Shown here: piece by piece, positions 50,735 through 63,590 of the stretch
Numbering within the stretch: position 1 is the stretch's first letter
Layout of the letters: every line of letters starts with the position of its first letter
Origin: Margaritifera margaritifera
Taxonomy: Eukaryota > Mollusca > Bivalvia > Unionida > Margaritiferidae
Length of the DNA: 64,000 bases
Assembly: GCA_029931535.1 (NCBI GenBank)
Contig: JAQPZY010001473.1
Location: 153,501-217,500, forward strand
Direction: 5' to 3'
Made by a program: the position numbers and the translations under genes
The notes under the pieces: model-generated
The model's input: only the letters and a program-made list of their open reading frames with translations
Databases searched by the model: none
Told to the model about the DNA's origin: nothing

Positions 50735-51313
50735 AACGTTTGAAGTATCGACTCATTATTTTTAGATCGTTTGCGAGTTGATCGGCTTTGTCGATCGTCA
50801 GAAAGCGGCTGACCGCCACCATACATAGTCCACCAATCAGAGACGTCCCCAGCGACGCTGTCATCCTAGCCCCGTTGTCTAGCTTCGTATAAGGCATCGG
50901 TATTGGCGACCTCCTCATCGCCATGAGGCCGTCAAAAGTGAGATGCCGGAAGCAATCAACTCTGCTATGTGGTCACGCAGATGTGCTACGCTTTGCTTGA
51001 GTTTGTCACTCGTTTCACTTGTTGTTTCTCCCGCTGTGTAATTGACCGCTCTCTCCGCACTTGTCCACGCACCTGCTCTTGAGTTGCAATCCTCTGGCTG
51101 CAATTGGTCTGCAAATCCAGTCAAGAACTCTTCTACATTCATGCTTGGCGTCTCGCCTCGCACTTGTCCAAAAATGTGTCTCACTGCTAGAAATCTTGTA
51201 AGGTTTAAGTAGCTGGCATATAAGATAGCAAAAGTGGTTACAACGTGGCTGGTTGGGTACGCTATATGAAGCCACAGCATGCTAAAGCAACGATAGCACG
51301 GCGTCAGCGACAA
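50735..51313 (-). pseudogene. Structural-type protein remnant (unassigned), viral-type element
   Basis: Two minus frames follow each other: 51313-50915 (132 codons, with FADQLQPEDCNSRAG, AERAVNYTAGETTSETSD and a helical KLKQSVAHLRDHIAELIASG) and 50924-50730 (64 codons, with a glycine-rich hydrophobic stretch TASLGTSLIGGLCMVAVS). The second could continue the first after a frameshift, giving a helical domain followed by a membrane segment. No family is recognised. Position between the tail-anchored remnant and the packaging ATPase on the same strand suggests a virion or morphogenesis gene. Confidence 0.4.
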
Positions 51314-51319
51314 GTGTGA

Positions 51320-51890
51320 CTGGGAACAAATTAATATAAGACCAGTGGGTCTGCTTGCATCAATATTTTTCCGAAACTCTCCTTTCTGATATAGTCATAT
51401 GCCCCAGTCCAGCTCTGATGCTCAATGACATTATTGTCTCACAGCGCATCTCCGGATGAATCTTCGTCCTTACAGTAATAGGGCGCGATCCAGGACGTCT
51501 GCTCACGAAAGTCCTTGGCGACAGCCTTGTTTCTTCTCGGTAATGACCCAAACGCTGATTCCAGCATGGCGGCTGACATAAGCGAGTTTTGTGAGAGCCG
51601 TTTCCTTGTGTCATACGCCAGAAAGAAAGGTTCAGTGATCCAACAGAAAATGTGTGGTTGTACTCTCAAACCATTTTGCTAGGGAAGAAAGCAGGTCATC
51701 AAGATAGCCGCGAAAGCGCGTGGGGTTGTTTAAAAATACCGCCTCGTCTTTCTTTGCCGCGTATCCATGGCCAGTTGTAAGCTTTAATCAGGTCAATAGC
51801 AGGGCAGATAATGGCCCTTAAAATTCTGTTTCGAGAAACTCACAGGCGTAAACGCCTTTGCCACAGCCGCGGCCAACAATCATGGCTCTG
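51320..51890 (-). pseudogene. Genome-packaging ATPase (FtsK-HerA/A32-like) remnant
   Basis: The minus strand starts with IVGRGCGKGVY (about 51881-51848), a Walker A loop with the final Thr changed to Gly. It ends with KLAYVSRHAGISVWVIT (about 51575-51525) and a QGLS-like piece, matching the SARHxGISVWVxTQQ region of Polinton and adintovirus packaging ATPases, which pump DNA into capsids. The Walker B part between is scrambled by frameshifts; a short LLDH near 51630 may be its residue. Several stops make it non-functional. This gene, with the polymerase, is the main evidence that the block is a Polinton/adintovirus-type element and not a plain transposon. Confidence 0.65.
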
Positions 51891-51899
51891 TGCGGACGT

Positions 51900-52280
51900 A
51901 AGGTTTCAAATATTTATTATCGTCCCCGCCGTTCAGCTGAGGCCGGCGTTCCTCCTGCGTGTCCGTAATGATTAACAGATACGTGTTTAACAACCTGGAG
52001 CCTGGACCATTTTCTTTCAACTTGTAACGTTACCCCTTCTCTCACATTTTCTATGCGTCGTCCTGACCCATGGAACCTGTGGTCTTCCAAGGTCTTCATA
52101 TCGAAGACCAGTGTAGAAATCACCGACATCCAACTGCAGCTTTGCGTCCTTTACAGACTCCCTCCCCATTACCTTTAGGGCCTCCTTCCACTGCTGTTAT
52201 CGTGTCTGCCCATGGGCATACATTCGTTTGGGACGCCCTCGATTGCCACTGACATCTTGTTAACGAGAGGGTTATAGAAT
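51900..52280 (-). pseudogene. Unassigned minus-strand coding-like segment
   Basis: The frame 52129-51917 (70 codons, starting MSVISTLVFDMKTLEDHRF) sits collinearly between the ATPase and the capsid-like remnant. It contains charged helical sequence but no motif I recognise. It may be a decayed core gene such as a minor capsid protein or protease. Confidence 0.3.
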
Positions 52281-52289
52281 TACTCAGTG

Positions 52290-52600
52290 TGCAAAATCTG
52301 CGCCTTATGTTGGATCCTCGAAGGGCAAAACTATCGTTTTCATGCTTTTAGCATGAGTATTGAGGCTGATATTCCACACACTATTACTCTTATTTACCAC
52401 CATCCTGGTTTGGCACAAAAAGTGCAAATACAGAATCAACACTTTTCTAATGTATGGATTTTAAATAATGCCTGCGCCTACTCCTCAATCAAAGCAATTG
52501 CAAATGACAACCTAGCGATGCCTGGCTCAATAACATCGTTTTCACCGAGGTTTGAAAATCTTATAAGCAGATGCTATTTTTGATCTATGGTGCTTCGGTT
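52290..52600 (-). pseudogene. Major-capsid-like fragment (tentative)
   Basis: On the minus strand from about 52575 to 52495 the translation contains NLGENDVIEPGIARLSFAI. This resembles the N-terminal jelly-roll start of capsid proteins encoded by Polinton/adintovirus-type elements (asparagine/aspartate turn, PGT-like turn, then a beta strand). The rest down to 52290 is broken by several stops. Its place next to the ATPase on the same strand supports the reading, but the match is short and by eye. Confidence 0.4.
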
Positions 52601-52769
52601 GTTGGACACGACAATGGTACTGCGTACCCCCTTTACACCAAGTGCACGATGGAGGAAACAAAATGGATCAACTTTGTTTCTTTATTGAACGGCATACTCG
52701 CGGTGCTATTGAATTTAAGCTCCCTCTCTTCAATAGGCGAGCATAGCCGCTGCTGTGAAGCAACAAAAC

Positions 52770-53320
52770 ATGGCTGAAGACGGCTTTGGAATAGAGGAGT
52801 ATGGTCATTATAAGGCCTATCAGTCTGACGATGACGAAAGAGTTGAGACCTTATTTGCTCCCAAAGTAAAAATGAGACAGAAGAACTGCCGACGGGAACC
52901 CCTTATTGGGCTGGCGGCAGCTGGGTGAAATCAAAAAGATACATCAACAGGTAGGCTAGAGCAACTCCTAACCGAGTTCGATATGTACCGCAAATCACTG
53001 GAGTTTTTGGAAAACGCACCATCAATCTCGAATTTATGACAACTAAGCATGTGGGTTAAAATTGGATTTCGATAACGTGGATAAACAACCCAAGTAAATC
53101 CTTGTCCCCATCCACGCTAGGGCACGGGGGAGTTAATTTCTTTCGAGCGTTAGGCCTCACAAAAGAGCAGCTCTCTGCTGAATCTCAAGTAAAGATCGCC
53201 ACCAAACGAGACGATATCCCAGTCGATACCGCCATAGGCGTGCTGACAGATCATGAACAAATCGCTGCAGAGGGATCAGGGGACACATCGCCTGAAGGAA
53301 GTATTAGCACACGAACATAA
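52770..53320 (+). pseudogene. Unassigned viral-type gene remnant(s), plus strand
   Basis: ATG at 52770 begins an open segment with an acidic start (MAEDGFGIEEYGHY, then SDDDERVETLF) that runs to a TGA near 52925. After frameshifts, a second open segment (53102-53320) carries NFFRALGLTKEQLSAESQVK and an acidic C-terminus. Acidic N-termini followed by helical domains are common in virion proteins of Polinton-like elements, but I cannot name the family. Base composition matches the rest of the 48.8-54.5 kb block. Confidence 0.35.
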
Positions 53321-53329
53321 CAGCCTCTC

Positions 53330-54050
53330 AGTACAATAGATCCTTGGTCTCAATGTTGCACTTCAAGGACAGCTTGACAAGCTTATACATAACATGGGGT
53401 TGACACGACCCAGTTCACATTAAAATTGAACATGGATGCAAAGCATATAGACACTGAATATTGGGACCAACCAGAGCACCTGTTCCAACCTGTAGTCAGC
53501 TAGGGGTAATTGCGCTTTCACTGCAGCAGAAACAAAACCCCTAGGTCTCGATTGCCTCTATAATAACAATACTATATTTGGCGAAGCGGATTTGAGAAAA
53601 ACTTTGTCGACAATAACCTTTCCTTCGGGATATGTAATGCCCTCTATCACTCGGCTCATCAGACAATAAAACAGAGTGATCTTTGAAAACATATCTGTAC
53701 AGTGATCAGTCAACAAACAAAAAAAAAAAACCAACCCACAATCACAAACCCTGCGAACAGAAGGCACACTGGTTGTGACTCTTGGCGAGCATGCTGGCTT
53801 TCGTGTTATTTATGGCTGTCCCAATTTCAGGATCTAAAGATATTTTGGAAACTTACATTTTCTTTCACTACTTAGCCGTCTTGACAGTATGCCATGCCAT
53901 GGTAATCGGTTAGAGGTGCATGTCCACATGTCACATGTCAGCTAGAACCCAACCCCCAGATCAGTTAAAGATTTATATCACGCACCTCAAACATGAGTTA
54001 TAATGTCGTAGTACTCAAAACTCCATGACCCACATCATTTTCGCCTAAAC
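53330..54050. other. Spacer within the viral-type block
   Basis: No gene supported. A minus-strand frame (53558-53767) is probably fortuitous. Confidence 0.4.
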
Positions 54051-54059
54051 AAATATGTG

Positions 54060-54500
54060 AGGCTCAAACTGCCATATGGGTTTAGGCTGAACAGTGGCGA
54101 GCCCTCTACAAAAAGTACAAGCGCATAATAAACATGTATGATGGTGTTGACACCATACTAACAGATGTGTCTGTGGGCACCAGTATGCCTGGTATTGGAA
54201 TCATGTCAGCCAGCATTGCCACCCGCATTGTGGTGGCCTTTGAGATTTCAGCTGTGGGCTGTGGGCAAGTTTCTATGGCTGGAAATTTCAATAGCCAGCG
54301 GCTCTCCTGGAAGGCCAAAAAATATGATGAAATCAGAGTCCTAGCAGAAACAAAACTAAATACAACCCGTAAACAAATAAATATAGGCGCTCCACTACAA
54401 CACCATCTCCAAGGAAGAATTTAAGCTTATCCTTGATGAAGTCAATGTGTGGTGTCTGTTGGAATGACAGAACAGCTGAAATGACTAAAACAGTGGAGGA
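54060..54500 (+). pseudogene. Glycine/alanine-rich membrane-active-like protein remnant
   Basis: Reading from LYKKYKRIINMYDGVDTIL (about 54098) gives a continuous segment to 54424. A Gly/Ala/Ser-rich amphipathic region (VGTSMPGIGIMSASIA) is followed by Lys/Arg-rich WKAKKYDEIRVLAETKLN. After a frameshift near 54380, a helical EEFKLILDEV appears. The arrangement recalls small pore- or lipid-associated proteins of invertebrate virus-like elements, but that is inference. Stops upstream (54020-54095) and the frameshift show it is broken. Confidence 0.4.
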
Positions 54501-54509
54501 ACAAAGTGA

Positions 54510-56220
54510 AAGGCCTATCCCTAACGCATCGCTACCACCATATGATGCATTGTGTCCACTTTAACGTCCCACTTCTCAGTGCCAACAAAAATATATATAA
54601 AAAATTGCTACATTATCACTCTAAGGTGATCACTGCAGCTTCCTCAACTTGTTTAGCACTTGTGCAAGTGCCTCTCAAAGAACAATTGCTGCCTCAGCTG
54701 CCATCGCCATCTGCAGCATCAGGTCATGCACCATCAGTGTTAGTAGCATCATCTTTATTTATCACTGTTAAAATCCAATTCCAAATTGTTAATACAGTTA
54801 GTGGAACAAATATGTCGATAACAAAGCAGCCAGTACACATTTTACCTGTACACAGTTAAATATGATATATCGTTAAATCATAACATTTTATTTATAGTTT
54901 AAACCAAAAAAGTATTGACATATGTTGTAAACACATTACGTTACTACTACTTAGTTTAATCTAGACTGTATGTATGGGCTAATAAACATCATGCCTAAAT
55001 GAGTACATCCGGCTTGATGGCACGCCTCAATAATAGTCATGTATAAGCCATGCGTGGTTTAATGATACGAGCTTCAACTGGATTTAAATCAGTAAATAAG
55101 CTTTTGGCTTATTAATATCCTATGTGTATAGTAATTTTAACAGTCATGTATAAAACATCTGTGTTTATACAAGCTTCAATGTAATTTTATTATGTTTTCA
55201 TTTATGCTTTCATAGTAAAAAAAAATACAGAATATGTGCTAGTAAGGAAAATTCAGCACATGTGTTATTGATTGCCTGCCTATGTAACTAAAGGCAGTAA
55301 TATTTGGGATTGATGATTAACACATTTCTGCACTGTATTTTAGCCACAAACGTGATGTAAGAGGATTTATTTGGTCAAAATTTCGGTCTTATTGTCATGG
55401 ATGTGATATGAGCATCCCCATGTGAGAATAATGGTTGACACATGAAAAGGCCTAATTACTGTAAGGCAAGACCTTTTATTATTTTACTCATTAACCAAAC
55501 ATATGTGTTTTACAAAAAACATTGTTACCAAAACTTCCATAGTAAAAATATTTTAAAAACTTGATTGACGAGGTGGGTGTGCTGTTCTCGTGTGCATCAT
55601 TGCAAGCAGAAGACTTAAACTGTTTTTCATTGCTAAAATGGGCTACAATACATGCTTAATGTCCATGTCGAAAACATGTTTGGGATCATAAAATATAAGT
55701 TAGTTCCCTGTCCTTAAGTGCATGTGTTTGTTTTTCTTTCACTCCATTTATGATAATACTGCCAGGGTTGTAAGGATTATGAGAATGGTAAGATGATGGT
55801 AGTTTTGTCTATAAGAGCAGTGTAGAGCAGTTATAAAGGCACTAGGGGTTTTACTTTAGGGATGGTGGGAGGGGGGGTAGGGAAAGCAGTTTTTTTATAA
55901 GGGATTTAAATTCTGTTTTTATACCCCTCCTTTTACCCACTACTTTGTGTGGTCAGTAAATGACTAAATGCTGGTCAGTCGAAATGGCCTATTAGTTAGT
56001 AGGTGTAATTTTAACATTACATTTTCCATTAGAGGCCACTGAGATCTACACGTTATACCTATGGCATATTGTTCATTTCCATTGGAGGCCATAGGGTCCC
56101 ATTTGAGATTAACCACTTCTAACAATGTATACAATGTATGCAATATGCTCTTGACAGCATCAATGTCAGTTAGAGACCCATAATGGACACATTTTTTTAA
56201 TATAGGATTTCCTATCTTAA
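54510..56220. other. AT-rich spacer, no gene supported
   Basis: The frame 54506-54859 has no recognisable domain. Short phrases near 55990-56120 (GAGGCCACTGAGATCTAC and GGAGGCCATAGGGTCCC) relate to the diverged tandem repeat at 48.0-48.6 kb. Confidence 0.4.
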
Positions 56221-57312
56221 GGCATGGGTAGAAAATCCATTACCTGGGAGCCCGAGACAACTAAGAAGTAATGCTAGGCAACCATTTTCCCAATGTGAAA
56301 GCACGACTGGGCAACTAAAAATATATTATTAAAACCTATAATGCTAAACATTATAATGAACATTTAACTGCTAGATTGGTCCTCAAGGTATTTACTGAAC
56401 GGTGCACCAATTATCTCTATATAATTTATAGTGATGGGTGATAGTTATAAGTACAAAGCCATACCAATCCAGGTGTCGAATGCTCATTATATATTAATTA
56501 ACCACAGTCATTTCTAGAATACTGCCATAGTGTAAATCCTTAAATAAACAAGATTCACAAATGATTTCCTTTGGTCAAAATGTGGACATGATAGCGATTT
56601 CTTTGATCTTCAACTTGGCACACTGAGACCCTTTGATCTGGTAGTACACTTTCTTATTGGTCTGTTGAAGAAATGGTTGTTTCGATGTAGAGCACGAGAC
56701 AGTTGTTTCTGTTGGCTGACTTAAGCTAAAGGACAATGTCAAGTTTAGAATCGTTCCAATCACAATTGTTGATCCATACTCCATTGGCATGTGGGGTAAT
56801 GACTACCATATAAGCACAATTCCCACATGGATAAGTTGACAGCTGCCCGACTGTTCACTTAAAGATCATAGTATCAGAATAATGATAATGTGAACAGTAG
56901 TAGTGAAAACTCAGATAATCATCCAATATGTTTAAGTTCCTGGTCAGAAGTGGCCCAATTGCTGGAAGTGGATAGACTACATGACAGAGTAAAAACAAAA
57001 TTTAAAAAAATTGATTGTTGACAATGAATACAATAGTAAAAAGCATGTTAACTGCTTTTAGAGTTCATAGACAGATCAAATCTCATTGGTGGAATACAGT
57101 GAAAAGGAAAATCGTGGATGTATGTTTTCTTGTTTGCACACAGAATTTCCCATGCAGATAGAAGATATCCCCTATTCATTTCTGGTCCAAGGATGAAGGA
57201 CTCGCATGTCAAACTTGTCCTGGACAAGAGAATTGTTGTGACTGCCCATTGTCTTACTCTTACTTGTGGATTTTACATCATACACCTTAACATTTCAACC
57301 TTTCTATCTCCT

Positions 57313-57316
<4 letters not shown>

Positions 57317-57381
<65 letters not shown>

Positions 57382-57428
57382 TATAGATAGATATATATAT
57401 ATAGATATATATATATATATATATATAA
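57317..57428. repeat. (TA)n microsatellite with GATA interruptions
   Basis: About 31 TA units to 57379, then GATA/TA mixtures to 57428, directly abutting the next element's terminus. Confidence 0.95.
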
Positions 57429-59843
<2,415 letters not shown>

Positions 59844-60239
59844 TAATTTTATCAAGCATTCTCCTTTAGAATCCAGGGATAGCACTTTCTGCCCTATTTG
59901 GTGTATATTTGTAATTCTCCCTCTCCCTCTCTATCTCTACTTATATATATTTTGATTGCATAAATTGGTCGGGCAACCACAGTAATTTACTGGGCAACAA
60001 GATTTTCTGCTGAGCAAATATATTTTCAAATTTGGTTGCCCTGGGATAATCATGGATTTTCAAAGTTGTTCTACCCCTGTGGAGGCTAGAGTATCATATA
60101 ATGTTAATTCTATGGACAATTTTTTTTTAACATAGGATTTTCCATCTTGACCACATAATCCACAGACACTATTTAACATAAGATCCCCCCCCCCCCCCCG
60201 CAACACAGACCCCCAAGTGGCACACTATACAACTCATAT

Positions 60240-60940
60240 GCTGAATTAAGTGGCAGCAACAAATGTCAAATATGACAGAACTAAGAGACTGAAAAATTTC
60301 AGCCACATTGGGTTGATAATTATTCATGGCTTGAATTCAGTGACTCAGAAGGAAATGTTTTGCAGTAATTGCAAACTAGCACTTGTTGGAAATTCATCTA
60401 GTGTATTTTGCAATAGAACTGACAAATTCAGGATTGAACCAGTCAAGAGACATGACAGTTGTGGACCTCATCAGGCCTGTGCAGCACAGTACATGTACAT
60501 GTATATACACGACATTTGCCAGAATGTGCAGAGTTGCTGACATTCCAATAGGAAAGGCCATTTTAGAACTAAATGAGAATGTAGAGAAAAAAAAAATGTG
60601 AGCTCTCTTAATACAACCTACATCCCAGCCCATTGTGGAAAACCATTTTCTGATATGGAAATACTATGTGCACTCTAGAAGAATATCGGTGTTGAACTTG
60701 GTATTAATTACAAGCATTGACTTGGGGCATAAAACTTTGTTCTGTCAGTTCATTATGTCTTAAGAGAAGAAGTAAGGTAAAGTCGGAATTCCAGTAAATT
60801 CCTTTTCATTCTTGCTGATGGAAGTACTGATGCTTCTCTATCAGAGCAAGAAACAGTGTACATAAGATACCTTAACAATGGAAAACTAAAAAATTAAGCC
60901 CTTTGAAGAAATAAACATGTTACACATTATTTCCTTTATT
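60240..60940 (+). pseudogene. ZNF862-like hAT transposase remnant (N-terminal and first catalytic part)
   Basis: In shifting plus frames the sequence shows a Cys-x2-Cys (MFCSNC, about 60355-60372), then FSDMEILCALEE (about 60649-60684), an LITSIDLGHKT piece, and LLMEVLMLLYQS / GSTDASLSEQE-type sequence near 60820-60850, followed by YLNNGKLK (about 60870). These correspond to the zinc-finger and RNase H-like start of ZNF862-type hAT transposases. Many stops and frameshifts make it dead. An element terminus lies just downstream (61018-61086), so this may be the autonomous relative of the 57429-58776 element. Confidence 0.6.
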
Positions 60941-61017
60941 CTTTTTATGGATTAACATGCTTACAACACATTAAATCTAGTCAAGTGATTTAAATGTTGG
61001 GACAAGTGGAAAGGTAG

Positions 61018-61086
61018 GTCTGACAAGCAAATTTTCTCAAACGACTTGTCCTGCACAAGTGGATGCAATTTTTTTTTAACAGACCT
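61018..61086. mobile_element. Right terminus of a hAT-like element
   Basis: Read inward from 61086 the end is CAGGTCTGTTAAAA, an A-run, then TCCACTTGTGCAGGACAAGT. It shares TCCACTTG and CAGGACAAG with the 57429 terminus. Zinc-finger coding begins right outside it. Confidence 0.65.
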
Positions 61087-61536
61087 GTATTTGAATGGTT
61101 TCTCTCCAGCATGCATCCTCATATTCTTCTTCAAATCACCACTCCAACCAAACAGTTTATCACAAACTATGCATTAGAAAGGTTTCTCTCCAGTATGTAT
61201 CTTGAAGTGCACCTTCAACTTACCACTAAAACTAAACATTTTATGACAAACTTCACATCTGAATGGACTCGCACCAGTATGTATCTTTGTGTGCACCTTC
61301 AGACTTCTATTCTCACTGAATATTTTACCACAAATTTAATGAAACATTTCAATAGCCTTTTTCAAGTATGTATCGCCATATGTACTTTTAACTGTCCACT
61401 CTACCTAAACCATCACATTTCAATGGTTTCCCTCTGGGATGCATCTTCATGTGCTTCTTCAAATCACTGCTCCAACTCAAACGTTGTATTAAAAATCTGA
61501 CATCTGTATGGTTTCTCTCTCATAGGCATCCTCATG
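61087..61536 (-). pseudogene. C2H2 zinc-finger array fragment, broken
   Basis: The minus-strand translation shows at least three finger units (for example [18 protein letters not shown] and CDKLFGWSGDLKKNMRMH) with TGEKP-like linkers, highly similar to the array at 44.9-46.2 kb. A TAA sits where a finger's first Lys-Cys would be (61173-61175), one finger is truncated near 61335, and several His/Cys are lost. Element ends abut it on both sides (61086 and 61537), so insertions cut it out of a longer array. Confidence 0.8.
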
Positions 61537-61640
61537 CAGGGATTTACAACTCCACTTCCCTGACTCACAGGACAAGCTCACTTTCGGCTCTGGCAAGCTT
61601 AAGTTTCCAAGGTACTTGCCCGTGGGCAAATAAAAAAATT
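61537..61640. mobile_element. Left terminus of a hAT-like element
   Basis: CAGGGATTTACAACTCCACT followed by TTCCCTGACTCACAGGACAA, CTCTGGCAAGCTTAAGTTTC and GTACTTGCCCGTGGGCAA matches the left end of the 57429-58776 element over about 100 bp. The right end is not found before the foldback element. Confidence 0.8.
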
Positions 61641-61983
61641 GAAAGAGACTCAGTGTTGCACCCATAGCACAGGCTTGCAGGTTTCCCAACATTTTTTGTC
61701 CTATGTCCCCCAAATCTTGACCCTGTGCGCCGCTCTGGGTGTGATTTTTTGTCCAGAAAAAAAATCGAAAAATATGCATGCAACTTTCCTTTAGCGGATG
61801 TCCAACCACGTCTATGCTGGTGTTATCAATGGCCAAATTCAGTAAAGGTGATAAAAACTGAAACATGGTAGTGAATATCCATTTAAAAACAATGAATCTG
61901 GCAGTGAAAACATTAAAGGTTTGTGGTAGGTGTCCGAGTTGCTAAAGTCTTTGACCGATGGTAGTGTAATGTATTTTCGGAAT

Positions 61984-62545
61984 TAGGGACGTTTCGCCCC
62001 ATGGACGTTTTGACCCAAGGCATTTTGCCCCACTTGAATGAACATTTCGCCCCGCTTCAATGGACATTTCTCCCCACTTCTATGGACATTTTGCCCCACT
62101 TTACTTGATGTTTCGGACCATGACATTGTATGTTCTGACATCGTTTAATACATATAAATGTTTAAATTCAATTAAATTATATTTTTTATTCAAAATATAT
62201 GTGCTAATATTTTATTTCCTTTGCAATAAAGCTTCCATGACTTACTCAAAACCTTGCCTCAGCTTAAATACATTGATACCACATTGAGTGGATTCTCTAA
62301 CAACAAAGATCAAACAAGCTACCTGGTTGTAATTAAGCCCAAAGAACACTTGCTAGATAATCATGTTCATTTAAAATAGTGTTCTTTTGAAATTATAATT
62401 ATTTTTGAAAGAAGTCTTTGAGAAAATCTTTTTTTTCTCCATGTATTGTCATCCTCTAGTGTATGGACCTAACGACTGCAAATGACTGATGAAGAGTATA
62501 GAAAAGAAAAGAGATAGTAAGACAAGTTATCCTCTTATCAGAAGG

Positions 62546-62592
<47 letters not shown>

Positions 62593-63018
62593 TTAAAAGA
62601 ATAAGCTTATACTTAGACTATTTGATTTACGGACCCATTTCAATTTATTTTATTTACATTCAGCCTGTCATTATATCTGACAATATTTTCCCCTTTTTCT
62701 TCGTTTATGTAATAAGACTGATCAGAAAATGAATCTATCATTTACAGTGATCATTATTTTCTATACTGCAATACTTTTATTTTCGCAGTTATGAAAACTG
62801 AACTTTATGATGACGGGTAATCATATGTGTTGGGAATGGAGAGGTCGTTGTAGACAGTTAAGAAATGTAGAAATGTCCACTGAATGTGGGGCGAAATGTC
62901 TTGTGCCAAAACGTCCATTGAAGTTGGGTGCAATGTCTTGGACTGAAACGTCCATGGGGCGAAACATCCAGGTACGTCCATGAAGTGGGGTGAAATTTCT
63001 TTGGCCGAAATGTCCAGG
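61984..63018. mobile_element. Foldback-like element with tandem-repeat inverted arms
   Basis: The left arm (61984-62102) is built of about five imperfect units of the type GGACATTTTGCCCCACTTCAA (21-22 bp). The right arm (62870-63018) carries the same unit in inverse orientation, about six copies. The 770 bp between is AT-rich and non-coding with an AAT microsatellite. Inverted termini made of internal tandem repeats are the hallmark of foldback-type elements. No target duplication identified. Minus frame 62805-63044 is only a translation of the repeat. Confidence 0.75.
62546..62593. repeat. (AAT)n microsatellite
   Basis: About 14 AAT units near the centre of the foldback-like element. Confidence 0.95.
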
Positions 63019-63019
63019 T

Positions 63020-63590
63020 ACAGTATTTTCGAGGTTAAAGTCACACCTATGACAAAGAAGACTTAATTTATTCTCAAGCAGAATTAATGATAAAAGAGAC
63101 TAATTTACGCAAACACACAATTTTTCATTTGATTAATGATTTATTACTTTGAAAAGAAAATTATTTAAGAAAACATGGATTTATTAAAATCAGTGCTGGT
63201 ATGGAATGAGTGAACACTAAAGTTAAATGAGAGCAAGATCAGGAACGGAAAATTCTATGGTGCAGCTCATTACAGGTTAACCATATATTCAAACGTGTTA
63301 ATGTTTTCATGAGTTACTTTATCACATGATAAAATGTTTACTGCAATTAAGTAAGTGTCCAAGGTAAATATGACAAAGTTAGGGTCGCAAAACTTTGAAT
63401 CAAATAAGATTATCTTGTGTTTTTAGCACTTCAACAGTATGGGCCTGTTCCATTCTGAATCGTACACCACCTTCGGTCTTCGAAAGTATTTACCTGGGCC
63501 AGTTACTATCTAGCTGAGGATTATTTAATCCCTTTATATCTTACAAAATATCAAACCAAAAATTTTTCTGTCTGCGCAAACTTTTTTTAA
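63020..63590. other. Spacer without gene
   Basis: AT-rich, no repeat or coding signal recognised. Confidence 0.4.

Noticed and set aside
52287..52777. Plus frames of 98 and 68 codons over the capsid-like segment
   Set aside because: The minus-strand reading has the capsid-like turn motif and is collinear with the ATPase. The plus frames show no domain, though with such decay I am not fully certain.
62805..63044. 79-codon minus frame with repeated ISPHF/MDV
   Set aside because: Direct translation of the foldback arm's 21-22 bp repeat.
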